A stretch of DNA of 58,726 nt, taken from the NCBI RefSeq assembly GCF_011044975.1, contig NZ_JAAKZV010000022.1, positions 1 to 58,726 on the forward strand. Direction: 5' to 3'. Shown here in pieces: positions 27,992 to 38,487 of this stretch. Both the position numbers and the translations under genes were made by a program. The first letter of the stretch is position 1, and the number at the start of each line of letters is the position of its first letter. Under the pieces are notes generated by a model. The model worked only from the letters and a program-made list of their open reading frames with translations, was not told the DNA's origin and did no database searches. Origin of the DNA: Streptomyces coryli. GTDB taxonomy: Bacteria > Actinomycetota > Actinomycetes > Streptomycetales > Streptomycetaceae.

Positions 27992-30900
27992 ATGCCGACC
28001 ACAGAGCTGTTCCTCCGCGATGTCATCGACATCAAGGAGGACGTCCATGCGGGCGATTTCAAGGTCGACCTTTCTCAGGGCTTCCACGAGGCCGATGAGC
28101 GGGTGGCGGAGTACGTCGTCACCGATCAGCTGCAGAAAGCGTTCCGCAGGGCGCTCGGCGTCGTTGCCAAGGCCGTCCGTACGGGGGACTCGCACGCCGC
28201 CTATCTGCACGGCTCGTTCGGCGCCGGTAAGAGCCACTTTCTGACCGTGCTGCACGCCGTGCTCAACGGCCACGAGGGGGCTGTGGACAAGCGGGGGCTG
28301 AAAGAGGTCGTCGCCGAGCACCGGGACTGGCTGGGCGGCAGCCGGTTTCTGATGATCCCCTACCACCTGGTCGGGTCGACCGACCTCGATTCGGCGCTGC
28401 TTGGCGGGTACGTCCACGCCGTGCGGGAGCTGCGCCCGGAGGCGGCGACTCCCGCCGTCTACCGTTCTGACGCGCTCCTCGCCGACGCGGACCGGCAGCG
28501 GACGTTCCTCGGCGACGACGACAAGTTCCGACAGTGGCTCGTCGCCGGGGCGGCGGCCGCCGCCCCGGGCGGGGACGGGATGTCCGGCGTGGACGACGAG
28601 GACGACCTGCCGGGCATCGACGGCGGAGCCGGCCTGCCGGCCACGGGCGGCTGGAGCACCGCCGAGCTGGACCGGGCCTTCGCCGCGCCGCCCGGCAGCG
28701 AGGAGCGGGAGCGGCTGGTGTCGGCGCTGCTGTCCGGGCCCATGGCCGCGTATACGCAGGCCGCCCGCGGCGACGCGCAGTCCTTCATCCCGCTGGAGAA
28801 CGGCCTGAAGGTCATCTCCCGCCACGCCCAGTCGCTGGGCTACGACGGCGTCGTCCTCTTCCTTGACGAGCTGATTCTGTGGCTGCAGGCACACATGGGC
28901 GACCAGGACTTCGTCCGCGATCAGGTGCAGCGGCTGGTCAAGCTGATCGAGTCCGCCGACAGCGGCCGGCCCGTTCCGATCGTGTCGTTCATCTCCCGTC
29001 AGCGTGACCTGTCCCAGCTCATCGGCTCCGACGTAGCCGGCGCCGACGTGCAGAACCTGGAACAGCAGGTCGACTACCTCGCCGGCCGGATCGACGTGGT
29101 GGAGCTGGAGGACAGCAACCTCGTCGAGATCATCAGACATCGGGTGCTGGCCCCCCGCCGAGGCATGGAGCAGGCGCGCGACGACGCGTTCAAGGTCGTC
29201 GAGTCGTCGCGGGACGAGGTGCGGCAGGTGCTCCTCGACGCTCAGGGACGCACCGAGGCTAGCTGGGACGACTTCCGCACCCTGTACCCGCTGTCCCCGG
29301 CGCTGCTCAACGTACTGGTCGACCTCTCCGGCGCGCTCCAGCGCGAGCGGACCGGTCTGAAGCTGGTGCAGGAGCTGCTGCGGCGCCACCGCGACGAGCT
29401 GCGGCTCGGCCAGCTCATCCCCATCGGCGACCTGTGGGACGTGATCGCCGCCCGGACCGGTGAGGCGTTCACCGCCAAGCTCCGCAAGGAGTCGGAGATC
29501 GCGCACCGCTTCCACGCCCGCGTCCGCGAGCACCTGCTGACCAAGTATGGCTCCGAGGACGACAAGCGGTTCCGGACCGACGACCGGCTCGTCAAGACGC
29601 TGCTGCTGGCCTCCCTCGCCCCCAACGTGCCCGCCCTGACCCGGCTCACCGGCGGCCGGCTCGCTGCGCTCAACCACGGCACGATCAGGACCCGGGTGGG
29701 CGACGCGGGCGCCGTCGCCGTCAAGCGGCTGCAGGAACTCCAGGCCGAGGGCTTCGACGGCGAGCTGCGCAGCGAGGGCGACTCCGCCGACCCCGTCTTC
29801 CACCTGCATCTGTCCGACCTGGACGTAGAGCCGCTGCTGGAGGAGGTGCAGGGCGTCGCCGACCAGGACGGCTACCGCCGCCAGTGGATCAAGGACCAGC
29901 TGTGGGCGGCGCTGGGCATCCCAGACACCCAGGCGTTCGTGTGTGAACGGACCGTCGTCTGGCGCGGCACCAAGCGCACTGTCGAGTTCGTCTTCGGTAA
30001 CGTCCGCGACCCGCACCTGCCCGACGCCGAGTTCGCGCCGCAGACTGAGGGCAACATCCGCTGCGTCTTCGACTACCCCTTCGACGGCCACGACCACTCG
30101 CCGATGGACGACGCGCAGCGGGTGGAGCGGCTGAAGCGTGCCGGGAAGACCGCACCGACGATCGTCTGGCTGCCGCACTTCCTGTCCGAGCAGAAGGCCC
30201 GCGGCCTCGGGCGTCTACTGAAGATCAACTATCTTCTGGAGCGCGACCGGCTCGACGATCACACAGCGACCCGCCCCGCCGAGGAACGCATCCAGATCCG
30301 CAACCAGCTCAAGGCATCCCGTGACAGCCTGACCACCCAGCTCACCGACGCGCTGCTGCAGCTGTACGGCATCAACAAGGCCGAGCCGGGCACCGCGGGA
30401 GCCGAGGTCCACGAGGGCCACCACCTCATGTCGCTCCAGCCGGGCTTCACTCGCACCCGGCCCGAACCGGCGGTCGGCTTCGAGGAGAACCTCTTCCTGC
30501 TCGCCGACGGGCTGCTCAGCACCCGCCACCCCAAGCACCCCGACTTCGACCCGCGGCTCACCCGCAAGGCCGTTACCACCCGCGAGCTGAAGACCGCCCT
30601 GGAATGGATCACGAAGGCGATGGAGGACGGCTCCCGGCGTGTCGTGGTCGACAGCCACCAGCTGCCCGTCGTCCGCCGGATCGTGCACGCCCTCCAGCTC
30701 GGAGAGGTCCACGACGGGCCGCTGAATGTCACCACCGACTGGCGCCTGCGTATCAACAAGAAGGCCGCCGAGACCCCCGACGCCGGCCCGGACCTGTCCG
30801 TGGAGGACATCCGCGACTGGATCGTGGAGCTCGGCTACACCGGCCTGGACCGCCACGTCAGCAACCTGATCATCGCCACGTACGCCCTGCTCGACGACCG

Positions 30901-31969
30901 CACCTGGGTCTACCAGACCTCGCCGCTGCCCAAGGCCCCGGAGCTGGAGCGGATTGGTCCCGGATACGGGCTGAGGGCCGTGGAGCTGCCCACCGAGGAC
31001 GAGTTCCACACAGCGCTCGGCCGCGCCGGGAAGATCTTCGGCAGGACCGTCTCGCGCGTCCTGTTCGCCCGCAACGTTGCCCGGCTCGCCGAAGGCGTGC
31101 GCGCGGTCGCGGAGGAACACCGCGTGGCCCTCGGCGAGGCACGCACCCTGCTGACGGAGCACGCCCACCACTTGGGACTGACCGGCGTCGACGCGCCCCG
31201 CTTGAAGTCCACCAAGGCAGCCGCCGACCTCGTCGCTCGACTGCTGCGCACCACTGAACCGGCCGCATGCGTGCGGGAGCTGGCCGCCGCCGCGTACGAC
31301 GTGACCGACGAGGAGATCGCAGGCGCCCTGCGGCACGCCCCCGAGGTCGCCACCGCGCTGCGCGGCACTCAGTGGTCCCTGCTGGAAGATGTGCGCCGTG
31401 ACCTCGCCGTACGCCAGGACGGCCTCGGCGAGCGGGCGGCTCGGTTCCTAGACGAGGTGCACCGCACCGCCCGCGAGCACGAGCACACCGTTTCGCTCGT
31501 GCCGGTCCTGGACCGGCTCCCGGACACCGTCATGGCCCTGATGCGCGAGGCCACCCGCCTCGCCCAGCCCGCCCAGCCGTCCACTGAGCCCGCGGCGCCG
31601 GTCACGCCGGAGCCGACCGCCGAGGACGTCCGCCTCACCGACCACGGCAAGCCCTCCGTCCCCTCGACGCCCACCCAGGAACAGCCCTCCAGGCCGGACG
31701 ACGCCTCCCGCGGCGGGGCCGACGCACAAACCGTGGTCTCGGTACAAGCTGGTCGCCGGCGCGCCACCCACCTCGTCGAACCCACCCAGCTGGAGGTGTC
31801 CCTGGCCGCCACGGTCGCCGAGATCGACGCGGAGATCCGCGCCTACCTCACCGACCACCCCGGCACCCGCATCCAGGTCACCTGGCAGCCGGTCACTGAC
31901 ACCGGGTCCGGTACCGGCGCATCCGCCGGAACCGAGGCGGAGCCGGACGGCGAAGGGACCGCCGGCTGA
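27992..31969 (+). CDS. pglY: PglY: large P-loop ATPase, BREX type 2
   Basis: 1325 aa from ATG 27992. Walker A is HGSFGAGKSHFL (GSFGAGKS, residues 74-81) and Walker B is VVLFLDELILWL (D292, E293). The size and early-placed P-loop match PglY/BrxC-type ATPases, which are core BREX components. The far C-terminus after about residue 1180 is Pro/Thr/Glu-rich and likely a flexible linker (APVTPEPTAEDVRL), followed by a short folded tail (VEPTQLEVSLAATVAEIDAEI). The stop TGA shares its final A with the start of pglZ, so translation is coupled. Confidence 0.92.
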   Translation: MPTTELFLRDVIDIKEDVHAGDFKVDLSQGFHEADERVAEYVVTDQLQKAFRRALGVVAKAVRTGDSHAAYLHGSFGAGKSHFLTVLHAVLNGHEGAVDKRGLKEVVAEHRDWLGGSRFLMIPYHLVGSTDLDSALLGGYVHAVRELRPEAATPAVYRSDALLADADRQRTFLGDDDKFRQWLVAGAAAAAPGGDGMSGVDDEDDLPGIDGGAGLPATGGWSTAELDRAFAAPPGSEERERLVSALLSGPMAAYTQAARGDAQSFIPLENGLKVISRHAQSLGYDGVVLFLDELILWLQAHMGDQDFVRDQVQRLVKLIESADSGRPVPIVSFISRQRDLSQLIGSDVAGADVQNLEQQVDYLAGRIDVVELEDSNLVEIIRHRVLAPRRGMEQARDDAFKVVESSRDEVRQVLLDAQGRTEASWDDFRTLYPLSPALLNVLVDLSGALQRERTGLKLVQELLRRHRDELRLGQLIPIGDLWDVIAARTGEAFTAKLRKESEIAHRFHARVREHLLTKYGSEDDKRFRTDDRLVKTLLLASLAPNVPALTRLTGGRLAALNHGTIRTRVGDAGAVAVKRLQELQAEGFDGELRSEGDSADPVFHLHLSDLDVEPLLEEVQGVADQDGYRRQWIKDQLWAALGIPDTQAFVCERTVVWRGTKRTVEFVFGNVRDPHLPDAEFAPQTEGNIRCVFDYPFDGHDHSPMDDAQRVERLKRAGKTAPTIVWLPHFLSEQKARGLGRLLKINYLLERDRLDDHTATRPAEERIQIRNQLKASRDSLTTQLTDALLQLYGINKAEPGTAGAEVHEGHHLMSLQPGFTRTRPEPAVGFEENLFLLADGLLSTRHPKHPDFDPRLTRKAVTTRELKTALEWITKAMEDGSRRVVVDSHQLPVVRRIVHALQLGEVHDGPLNVTTDWRLRINKKAAETPDAGPDLSVEDIRDWIVELGYTGLDRHVSNLIIATYALLDDRTWVYQTSPLPKAPELERIGPGYGLRAVELPTEDEFHTALGRAGKIFGRTVSRVLFARNVARLAEGVRAVAEEHRVALGEARTLLTEHAHHLGLTGVDAPRLKSTKAAADLVARLLRTTEPAACVRELAAAAYDVTDEEIAGALRHAPEVATALRGTQWSLLEDVRRDLAVRQDGLGERAARFLDEVHRTAREHEHTVSLVPVLDRLPDTVMALMREATRLAQPAQPSTEPAAPVTPEPTAEDVRLTDHGKPSVPSTPTQEQPSRPDDASRGGADAQTVVSVQAGRRRATHLVEPTQLEVSLAATVAEIDAEIRAYLTDHPGTRIQVTWQPVTDTGSGTGASAGTEAEPDGEGTAG

Positions 31970-34800
31970 TGGCCCCGGCCCTGCCCCGGGTGGGCCGCCG
32001 TACCGTCGAGGCCCTGCTCGCCGCGAACGTCAAGGATCTGGGCGAGCTCAGCCTCGTGCTCGTTCATGGCCAGTACGCGCCCGGTGCCCCGCCCCGGTTC
32101 ACCGTCACCCTGGACGGCGAGACGCGGCGCGTCCACGTACGGGACGAAGCCTCTGTCATCGGCGTCGTCGCCGCCTTGCACGAGCACCGGGACCACCGGG
32201 ACGCAGCCTCTTCCTCCGATGTGCTCGTGGTGACCACGGGCGTCGACGACGAGCAGCTCGGCTGGGACGTGCGCGGCAGAGCCGTACGGCGCAAGACCCT
32301 CACCGTCGAGAACGCCGAGGTCGCCCTCCAGCGCTTCGGCGCCACCGGCCTGGACCCGCGAATGTACCGCGAGCGGTGGCTGCTGGAAGCCCTGGTCGAA
32401 GCGGAGCCGGCCGAAGACGGCTGGCCGCGCGTCGGCGGTGTGCTGACCCGGGATGCGGCGCTGCGCGCCCTGACCGCCGAACGGTTCGGTCTGCGTGCGG
32501 TGCACCGCTCGTCCGGCCAGGACGGGCAGATCACTCTCGACGCCGACACGCTGCTCGCCTGGTCGCGCACACCCGCCGGCCCCCGGCGGTTCGCCGAACT
32601 GGGCGCCACCGAGCGTGCGGAACTGAAGAAGTGGCTCGCGGAAGTCGCCGGACCGGCCGTCCCCGTCCTGCTGTCCCTCGCCGAGGCCGGACTCGGCCAC
32701 GACGCCCTGCCGCTCGGACTGCTCGGCGCCGCACTGCGGGACCCCGCCGCCCAGCCCGACACGGTGCTCGCCCTCGGCGGACTGTTCGGGCAGGTCATGC
32801 CCCGGCGGTCGGAACTCGCGGTGTTCACCGACGCCGTGGAGGGAACCCTCACTCGCTGGATCGCTGACGCCCGCACCAGCCACGACGCCCGCCTGCGCGT
32901 CCTCGCCGTACTGAACCAGGCCGACGAGCTGGCCGAAAAGGCAGGTCTCACCCCCGGGCTCACCACGAGCCGGTTCCTCCCTTCCAGCTTCACCACGCAA
33001 CTGCGCCGGACCGCCGCGGATGCCCGCCACTCCCCGGCCGCCGGTGAGGCTGCTCTGGCCGACCTGCTCGGCCACGCCCTCGCCGGCCTCCGCACGGAGC
33101 AGGTCCAAGCCGCCGAGACGGCCGTACGGGTGGCGCGCTGGCTCAGCGGCCCCGAGCCCTCCGTCACCAGCGTGTCTGCCGCCGTGCGGGCACACGCCTC
33201 CGACTGGGGCTGGGTCGACCGAGCGCTCACCGTGCTGTGGGCGGGCGACCCCGAAGGCGATCTGGAGACCGGACGGGACCTCCGTGCCCTCTACGAGCAG
33301 GCACGTGAGCGCAGGCAGCGTCTTGATCAGGAGTTCTCCCAGAGGCTCGCATCCTGGGCCGCGCACGCCACCGCCCAGCACCCCGACGGCTGCCTCGTCG
33401 TTGAAAACGTGCTGGACACCGTCGTACGCCCGCTGGCCGGCCAAGCGTCGCCGCTCCTCCTCGTCCTCGACGGCATGAGCAGCGGGGTCGCCGCCCAGCT
33501 CGGCGAGGAAGCCGAACGCGACGGCTGGGGCGAGATCGTGCCCCGCCCGGATCCCGGACAGTCCCCCTCACGGCTCGCCGCCGTCTCGATGCTGCCCTCC
33601 GTCACCCGCGTCAGCCGTGCCTCCCTGCTGGCGGGCGAGGCAGCCGACGGCGGCCAGTCGGCCGAGACGAGCGGCTTCACTGCCTTCTGGAAACGGCGGC
33701 GCAAGACGGCGGCCCTCTTCCACAAGGCCGCCATCGGCGGCGAGGCGGGCCTCGCGCTCTCCCACGACCTCATGACCGCCCTCGCCTCCGACGCCTTGGT
33801 GGGCGTGGTCCTGAACACCATCGACGAGGCACTGGACAACGGTCGGCACGGCCGCGGCACCACCTGGTCTCTGGGCGACGTCACGCACCTGCGTGAACTG
33901 CTCGCCGCCGCCCGCAGCTACGGCCGCCCGGTCGTCCTCGTCGCCGACCACGGACACGTCCTGGAGCGCGGCAGCCGTACAGACGGCCCGGCTGTCGCCG
34001 CCGACGGCGCGGAGTCTGCCCGCTGGCGCACCGGTGATGCCGTGGAGGAAGGGGAGATCGCCGTCCACGGCCCGAGGGTGCGCGAGGGCGGGGGAGCGGT
34101 GATCCTTCCGTGGCGCGAGGACATCCGTTACACCGGGCGGCGCGCCGGATACCACGGCGGAGCCTCCCTGGCGGAAGTCACCGTCCCGGTGCTCGTTCTG
34201 TTGCCGGCCGGGGAGGAAGCCCCGAAGGACTGGGTGCCCCTGCCGCGGGAACTGTCCACGCCGGGCTGGTGGCGGACGCACGTCACCCGTGACGTTCCCC
34301 CGCCCGCCGCCGCGCCGGCTGATCAGTCGGCGGTGTCCTCGCCCGCGAGGCCCACGGCCCCCTCCGGAAGCGCGCCGACCGCCGACGCCCGGCCGGCCGG
34401 CCGGACGGAACCCGCACCGCCGGTGGCCGAGTCACTGGGCTCCACGGTGGTGAGCAGCGAGGTGTACGCGGCCCAGAAGGAGTACATCCGCAAAGCGCCC
34501 GAGGCGAAGGTAGTGGCCGCGGTCATCGACGCACTCGCCTCGGCGGGCGGGACCATGTCCCCGGCTGCTCTCGCCGCGGCCATCTCCGCGACCGGGCGGG
34601 TGCGCCGTAACATCGAGGGCTTCGTCGCCACGGTGCAGCGGCTGCTGAACGTCGAGGGGTATCCCGTCCTCGGGTTCATCGACGGCGGGCACGCGGTGAA
34701 GCTCGACGTGCCGCTCCTGCGCGAGCAGTTCCTGCCGAAGCGGAACGCGCAGGAGACGGACGAGGCCGATGACGGACAGCGGGGGGAGGAGCAGGGGTGA
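31969..34800 (+). CDS. pglZ: PglZ: alkaline-phosphatase-superfamily protein, BREX type 2
   Basis: 943 aa, with its start overlapping the pglY stop (TGATG). The PglZ domain occupies about residues 490-770: LLLVLDGMSSG (D501) is the metal-binding N-terminal strand and VVLVADHGHVLERG (D660, H661, H663) the second metal-binding loop of the alkaline phosphatase fold. The linker after about residue 775 is rich in Ala/Pro, and a C-terminal helical/winged domain ends the protein (VRRNIEGFVATVQRLLNVEGY). PglZ is the hallmark protein of all BREX systems and acts as a metal-dependent nuclease or phosphodiesterase-like component. It overlaps brxD by 4 bases. Confidence 0.93.
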   Translation: MAPALPRVGRRTVEALLAANVKDLGELSLVLVHGQYAPGAPPRFTVTLDGETRRVHVRDEASVIGVVAALHEHRDHRDAASSSDVLVVTTGVDDEQLGWDVRGRAVRRKTLTVENAEVALQRFGATGLDPRMYRERWLLEALVEAEPAEDGWPRVGGVLTRDAALRALTAERFGLRAVHRSSGQDGQITLDADTLLAWSRTPAGPRRFAELGATERAELKKWLAEVAGPAVPVLLSLAEAGLGHDALPLGLLGAALRDPAAQPDTVLALGGLFGQVMPRRSELAVFTDAVEGTLTRWIADARTSHDARLRVLAVLNQADELAEKAGLTPGLTTSRFLPSSFTTQLRRTAADARHSPAAGEAALADLLGHALAGLRTEQVQAAETAVRVARWLSGPEPSVTSVSAAVRAHASDWGWVDRALTVLWAGDPEGDLETGRDLRALYEQARERRQRLDQEFSQRLASWAAHATAQHPDGCLVVENVLDTVVRPLAGQASPLLLVLDGMSSGVAAQLGEEAERDGWGEIVPRPDPGQSPSRLAAVSMLPSVTRVSRASLLAGEAADGGQSAETSGFTAFWKRRRKTAALFHKAAIGGEAGLALSHDLMTALASDALVGVVLNTIDEALDNGRHGRGTTWSLGDVTHLRELLAAARSYGRPVVLVADHGHVLERGSRTDGPAVAADGAESARWRTGDAVEEGEIAVHGPRVREGGGAVILPWREDIRYTGRRAGYHGGASLAEVTVPVLVLLPAGEEAPKDWVPLPRELSTPGWWRTHVTRDVPPPAAAPADQSAVSSPARPTAPSGSAPTADARPAGRTEPAPPVAESLGSTVVSSEVYAAQKEYIRKAPEAKVVAAVIDALASAGGTMSPAALAAAISATGRVRRNIEGFVATVQRLLNVEGYPVLGFIDGGHAVKLDVPLLREQFLPKRNAQETDEADDGQRGEEQG

Positions 34801-36137
34801 GCGAGCCCGCTTCCGTGAGCGCGGTCCGCCGCCGCGAGGTCATCGACGCCCTGCGGCGCGGCACCGTCCCGCAGTCCGGCCTCGACCTGTTCGCGGTCGG
34901 ACTGGATCGGTTCGAAGCCGCTCTGGACGACGACCTGGCCACCGTCACCCGCGGCGGTGCCGCCTTCCACGCCGTCCGCGGCGACTACGGCTCCGGCAAG
35001 ACCTTTTTCGCACGCTGGCTGGCCGAACGCGCCAAACGCGCGGGACTCGCCACCGCCGAAGTGCAGATCTCCGAGACCGAGACACCGCTGCACCGGCTGG
35101 AGACCGTCTACCGCCGGCTCACCGAGCGCCTGGCCACCGCCACCCACCAGCCCAGCGCACTGCGTGCGGTCGTCGACTCGTGGTTCTACACCCTGGAGGA
35201 GGAGGTCCTCGACGGCCCGGAGGCCGACGAGATCGACGAGGACGACGAGGAAGCCCTCGCCGAGGCCGTGGACACGCTGATGGAACGCCGGCTGGCCGAC
35301 GTCGCCCGCACCACACCCGCGTTCTCCGCCGCCCTGCGCGGCTACCGCCGTGCCGTCACCGCCGGGGACGGCGCCACGGCGGAAGCCCTGATCGCCTGGC
35401 TCGGCGGCCAGAAGTCCGTGGCCGCCTCCGCCCGGCGGGCCGCAGGAGTACGCGGAGACCTGGACCACTTCGCCGCGCTCGGCTTCCTCCAGGGCCTGCT
35501 GACCGTGCTGCGCGACTGCGGCCACCCGGGGCTGCTCCTCGTCCTCGACGAGACGGAGACCCTGCAACGCGTCCGCGGCGACGTTAGGGAGAAGGGCCTC
35601 AACGCACTGCGCCAGCTCCTCGACGAGATCGACGCTGGCCGCTTCCCCGGGCTTTTCCTCGTCATCACCGGAACACCCGCGTTCTACGACGGCCAGCAGG
35701 GCGTCCAGCGGCTGCCTCCCCTGGCCCAGCGGCTCGCCACCGACTTCACGACCGACGCCCGCTTCGACTCCCCCCGTGCAGTCCAGCTCCGCCTGCCCGG
35801 CTTCGACCTGCCGAGCCTGGGAGAACTCGGCAAGAAGGTGCGGGACCTCTACCGTGACGCGGCCCGCCACCCCGATCGGGTCACCGCCCGGGTCGACGAC
35901 GCCTACGTCGGCGAACTCGCCACCGCCGTCGCCGGAGGTATGGGCGGCAACGTCGGCATCGCACCCCGTGTCTTCCTCCGCAAGCTCGTCGCTGACGTCC
36001 TTGACCGCGTCGACGAGTTCGAGGGCTTCGACCCGCGCAAGCACTACCAGCTCACCCTTTCGGCAGTCGAGTTGACGGACACCGAACGCAACGCAGCCGC
36101 CGACCGGGCGGACGACATCGAGCTGAACCTGCCGTGA
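34797..36137 (+). CDS. brxD: BrxD: AAA ATPase, BREX type 2
   Basis: 446 aa from GTG 34797, overlapping the end of pglZ by 4 bases. Walker A is GDYGSGKTFFARWLA (62-76) and Walker B LLLVLDETETLQR. The N-terminal segment (RRREVIDALRRGTVPQSGLDLFAVGL) is typical of the BREX-associated ATP-binding protein BrxD (DUF2791-type). The final ~60 residues (GGNVGIAPRVFLRKLVADVLDRVD) form the helical lid. It is expected to work with BrxHI and PglY on DNA; the exact step is not known. Followed by brxHI with a 4-base overlap. Confidence 0.9.
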   Translation: MSEPASVSAVRRREVIDALRRGTVPQSGLDLFAVGLDRFEAALDDDLATVTRGGAAFHAVRGDYGSGKTFFARWLAERAKRAGLATAEVQISETETPLHRLETVYRRLTERLATATHQPSALRAVVDSWFYTLEEEVLDGPEADEIDEDDEEALAEAVDTLMERRLADVARTTPAFSAALRGYRRAVTAGDGATAEALIAWLGGQKSVAASARRAAGVRGDLDHFAALGFLQGLLTVLRDCGHPGLLLVLDETETLQRVRGDVREKGLNALRQLLDEIDAGRFPGLFLVITGTPAFYDGQQGVQRLPPLAQRLATDFTTDARFDSPRAVQLRLPGFDLPSLGELGKKVRDLYRDAARHPDRVTARVDDAYVGELATAVAGGMGGNVGIAPRVFLRKLVADVLDRVDEFEGFDPRKHYQLTLSAVELTDTERNAAADRADDIELNLP

Positions 36138-38269
36138 CCACCCCCGACGGCCTCGAACCGGTGCTGGTCCACCACATCGTCAACACCCTGGGCTGGAAAG
36201 ACCTACGTCCGCTTCAGAAGGCCGCCGTCGCCCCGCTGACAGCTGGAGACGACGCCCTGCTGCTGGCGCCGACGGCGGGCGGCAAGACCGAAGCCGCCTG
36301 CTTTCCGCTGCTATCCCGGATGCACACCCAGGGCTGGTCCGGCACATCGGTGCTCTACGTGTGTCCCCTCAAGGCGCTGCTCAACAACCTGCTGCCGCGC
36401 GTGGAGACCTACACTGCCTGGCTCGGCCGGACCGTGGCGCTGTGGCACGGCGACACAGCGGCCGGGACACGGCGGCGCATCCTCGCCGCCCGGCCCGACG
36501 TGCTGCTCACCACTCCCGAGTCGCTGGAAGCCATGCTGGTCAGCGTCAACGTCGATCACGCGTCCTTCTTCTCCGGCCTGCGGGCCGTGGTCGTCGACGA
36601 GGTCCACGCCTTCGCCGGAGACGACCGCGGCTGGCACCTGCTCGCCGTACTGGAACGCCTGCAGCGCGTCATGGGCCGCTCCCTGCAGCGCGTCGGTCTC
36701 TCCGCGACCGTCGGCAACCCCGAAGCCCTGCTCACCTGGCTCCAGGGATCTGGGGCAGGACGCCGCCCGGGTCACGTGGTCGCCCCTCACCTGTCCGAGG
36801 CACAGCCCAGGCCGGCGTCCGTGCCACCCGGCGACATCCAGCTCGACTACGTCGGCTCGCTCGACAACGCGGCCACCATCATCAGTGCTCTCCACCGCGG
36901 GGAGAAGCGGCTCGTCTTCTGCGAGTCGCGGCGCCTGGTCGAGGAACTGGGCGCCAAACTGCGGGCCAAGGGGGTGACCACGTTCCTCTCGCACGCCTCC
37001 CTCTCCCTCGATGAACGCAGACGCGCGGAAACCGCGTTCGCCGAGGCGCGCGACTGCGTGATCATCGCTACGAGCACCCTGGAACTGGGCATTGACGTCG
37101 GTGACCTGGACCGCGTCATCCAGATCGACGCGCCCACCTCGGTCGCCTCCTTCCTGCAGCGCCTGGGCCGCACTGGACGTCGCCCCGGCACGACCCGCAA
37201 CTGCCTCTTCCTCACCCTCGACCAAGGCGGGCTCCTGGCCGCCGCGGGACTGCTGCTCCAGTGGTCACGAGGCTGGGTCGAACCGGTCACCGCGCCGCCC
37301 GAGCCCCGGCACATCGTCGCCCAGCAGCTGCTCGCCCTCTGCCTCCAGGAACACCGCGTCGGAGACCGGCTCTGGCAGGAGTGGTGGAACGGCCTGGGAC
37401 CGTTCGGAGGGTCGGCCGAGCCGATCATCCGCCACCTGGTGGAGGAGGGATACCTGGACCAGGACGGCGGCATGCTGTTCATCGGCCCAGAAGCCGAACG
37501 GCGCTTCGGTCACCGCCATTTCATGAACCTCACCGCCGTCTTCACCGCACCCCCGCAGTTCACCGTCCTCCAAGGCCGCACGGAGATCGGCCGCACCGAT
37601 CCCGCCCTGCTCACCGAGCGGGTAGCCGGCCCACGCAGGCTCCTACTGGCCGGCCGCAGCTGGCAGGTCACCTACATCGACTGGCGCCGCAAACGCTGCT
37701 TCGTCGAACCGGTGGACAGAGGCGGAAAGGCCAAGTGGAGCGGCACAGGCTTTGGCCAGGGCACCTCCTTCGAGGTCACCCGCGCTGTGCGCGAGGTGCT
37801 GCTCGGCACGGATCCGCCCGTTGCCCTGACCCAACGCGCCACCACGACGCTCAAGGAGGCGCGTGAGGTCTTCCTGGAGAAGGTCCACCCGGGCGGCACG
37901 TTGATCGTGCGCGACGAATCAGGCCAACTCCGCTGGTGGACCTGGGCAGGCCACCGGGCGAACGCGACGCTCGCTGCCACGCTGGAGGGGATCGCCGTAC
38001 CGGCTCAGCGCATCAACGACCACTGGATCCGTCTACGCGAAGACCTCACGCCACCGGCGTGGAAGAAAGCCCTGAGCGAGGCTCCGGACCGGCTCTGCCT
38101 TCCCGCTGTCGACGAACGGGCACTGCGAGGGCTGAAGTTCGGGGACGCGCTGCCGCCACGCCTGGCGGAGGCAACGCTGTCGGCCCGACTGGCGGACCTG
38201 ACAGCCGCAACAACGGTACTTGCCGGACACGTACGTTTTGTCGCCGCTTACAAGGGCGAGCGCGGCTGA
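36134..38269 (+). CDS. brxHI: BrxHI: Lhr-like DEAD/DEAH helicase, BREX type 2
   Basis: 711 aa from GTG 36134. Superfamily 2 motifs are complete: motif I LAPTAGGKTEA (44-54), motif II DEVH (155-158), motif III GLSATVGNP, motif V/VI region TSTLELGIDVGDLD and QRLGRTGRRPGTTRN. The C-terminal half resembles the Lhr-type extension. In BREX type 2 this helicase is the last gene of the operon, as here. It is presumably an ATP-dependent nucleic acid translocase acting with BrxD. Stop at 38267-38269; the next 200 bp hold degraded DNA and CRISPR-like repeats. Confidence 0.92.
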   Translation: MTTPDGLEPVLVHHIVNTLGWKDLRPLQKAAVAPLTAGDDALLLAPTAGGKTEAACFPLLSRMHTQGWSGTSVLYVCPLKALLNNLLPRVETYTAWLGRTVALWHGDTAAGTRRRILAARPDVLLTTPESLEAMLVSVNVDHASFFSGLRAVVVDEVHAFAGDDRGWHLLAVLERLQRVMGRSLQRVGLSATVGNPEALLTWLQGSGAGRRPGHVVAPHLSEAQPRPASVPPGDIQLDYVGSLDNAATIISALHRGEKRLVFCESRRLVEELGAKLRAKGVTTFLSHASLSLDERRRAETAFAEARDCVIIATSTLELGIDVGDLDRVIQIDAPTSVASFLQRLGRTGRRPGTTRNCLFLTLDQGGLLAAAGLLLQWSRGWVEPVTAPPEPRHIVAQQLLALCLQEHRVGDRLWQEWWNGLGPFGGSAEPIIRHLVEEGYLDQDGGMLFIGPEAERRFGHRHFMNLTAVFTAPPQFTVLQGRTEIGRTDPALLTERVAGPRRLLLAGRSWQVTYIDWRRKRCFVEPVDRGGKAKWSGTGFGQGTSFEVTRAVREVLLGTDPPVALTQRATTTLKEAREVFLEKVHPGGTLIVRDESGQLRWWTWAGHRANATLAATLEGIAVPAQRINDHWIRLREDLTPPAWKKALSEAPDRLCLPAVDERALRGLKFGDALPPRLAEATLSARLADLTAATTVLAGHVRFVAAYKGERG

Positions 38270-38487
38270 GACGATCGCCAGCGGGTAGACGCCAGAGAAG
38301 TTCCGGGACAAACGGGAGTTCCGAACCGTGCTGTACGCCGGTGAATACAACCAGAACTGCAACCATCTGACCTTCCTGGTCCGGTCGCTCGGCGAGGCTG
38401 TAGGGCCAGCTCGACCGCTACATCGGTCGGGGAGTCGGTCACGGCAGGGTGTCACCCTTCTCGTCGACCAGGCCGATGCACTGCCTG
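38270..38487. other. Degraded DNA between brxHI and the CRISPR-like repeats
   Basis: About 220 bp, somewhat lower in GC than the BREX genes. Short frames read plausibly for 40-50 residues (for example AGEYNQNCNHLTFLVRSLGE on the plus strand near 38334-38395) but have no start context and run into the repeats. It could be a gene remnant or a decayed CRISPR leader; nothing firm. Confidence 0.3.

Larger units (their letters stand above)
15876..38269 (+). other. BREX type 2 (Pgl) anti-phage locus
   Basis: The six genes expected for BREX type 2 are present in canonical order and orientation: pglW, pglX, pglY, pglZ, brxD, brxHI. pglY to brxHI overlap by 1-4 bases each. A three-gene minus-strand operon (20371-23743) is inserted between pglW and pglX. 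In the known Streptomyces coelicolor Pgl system and its BREX relatives, host DNA is methylated by PglX and phage replication is blocked by the other components. Every gene reads as full length here. Confidence 0.9.

Noticed and set aside
27425-30178. A 917-aa minus-strand reading frame over the pglX-pglY junction and pglY
   Set aside because: Shadow frame; both underlying plus-strand genes are well supported by motifs.
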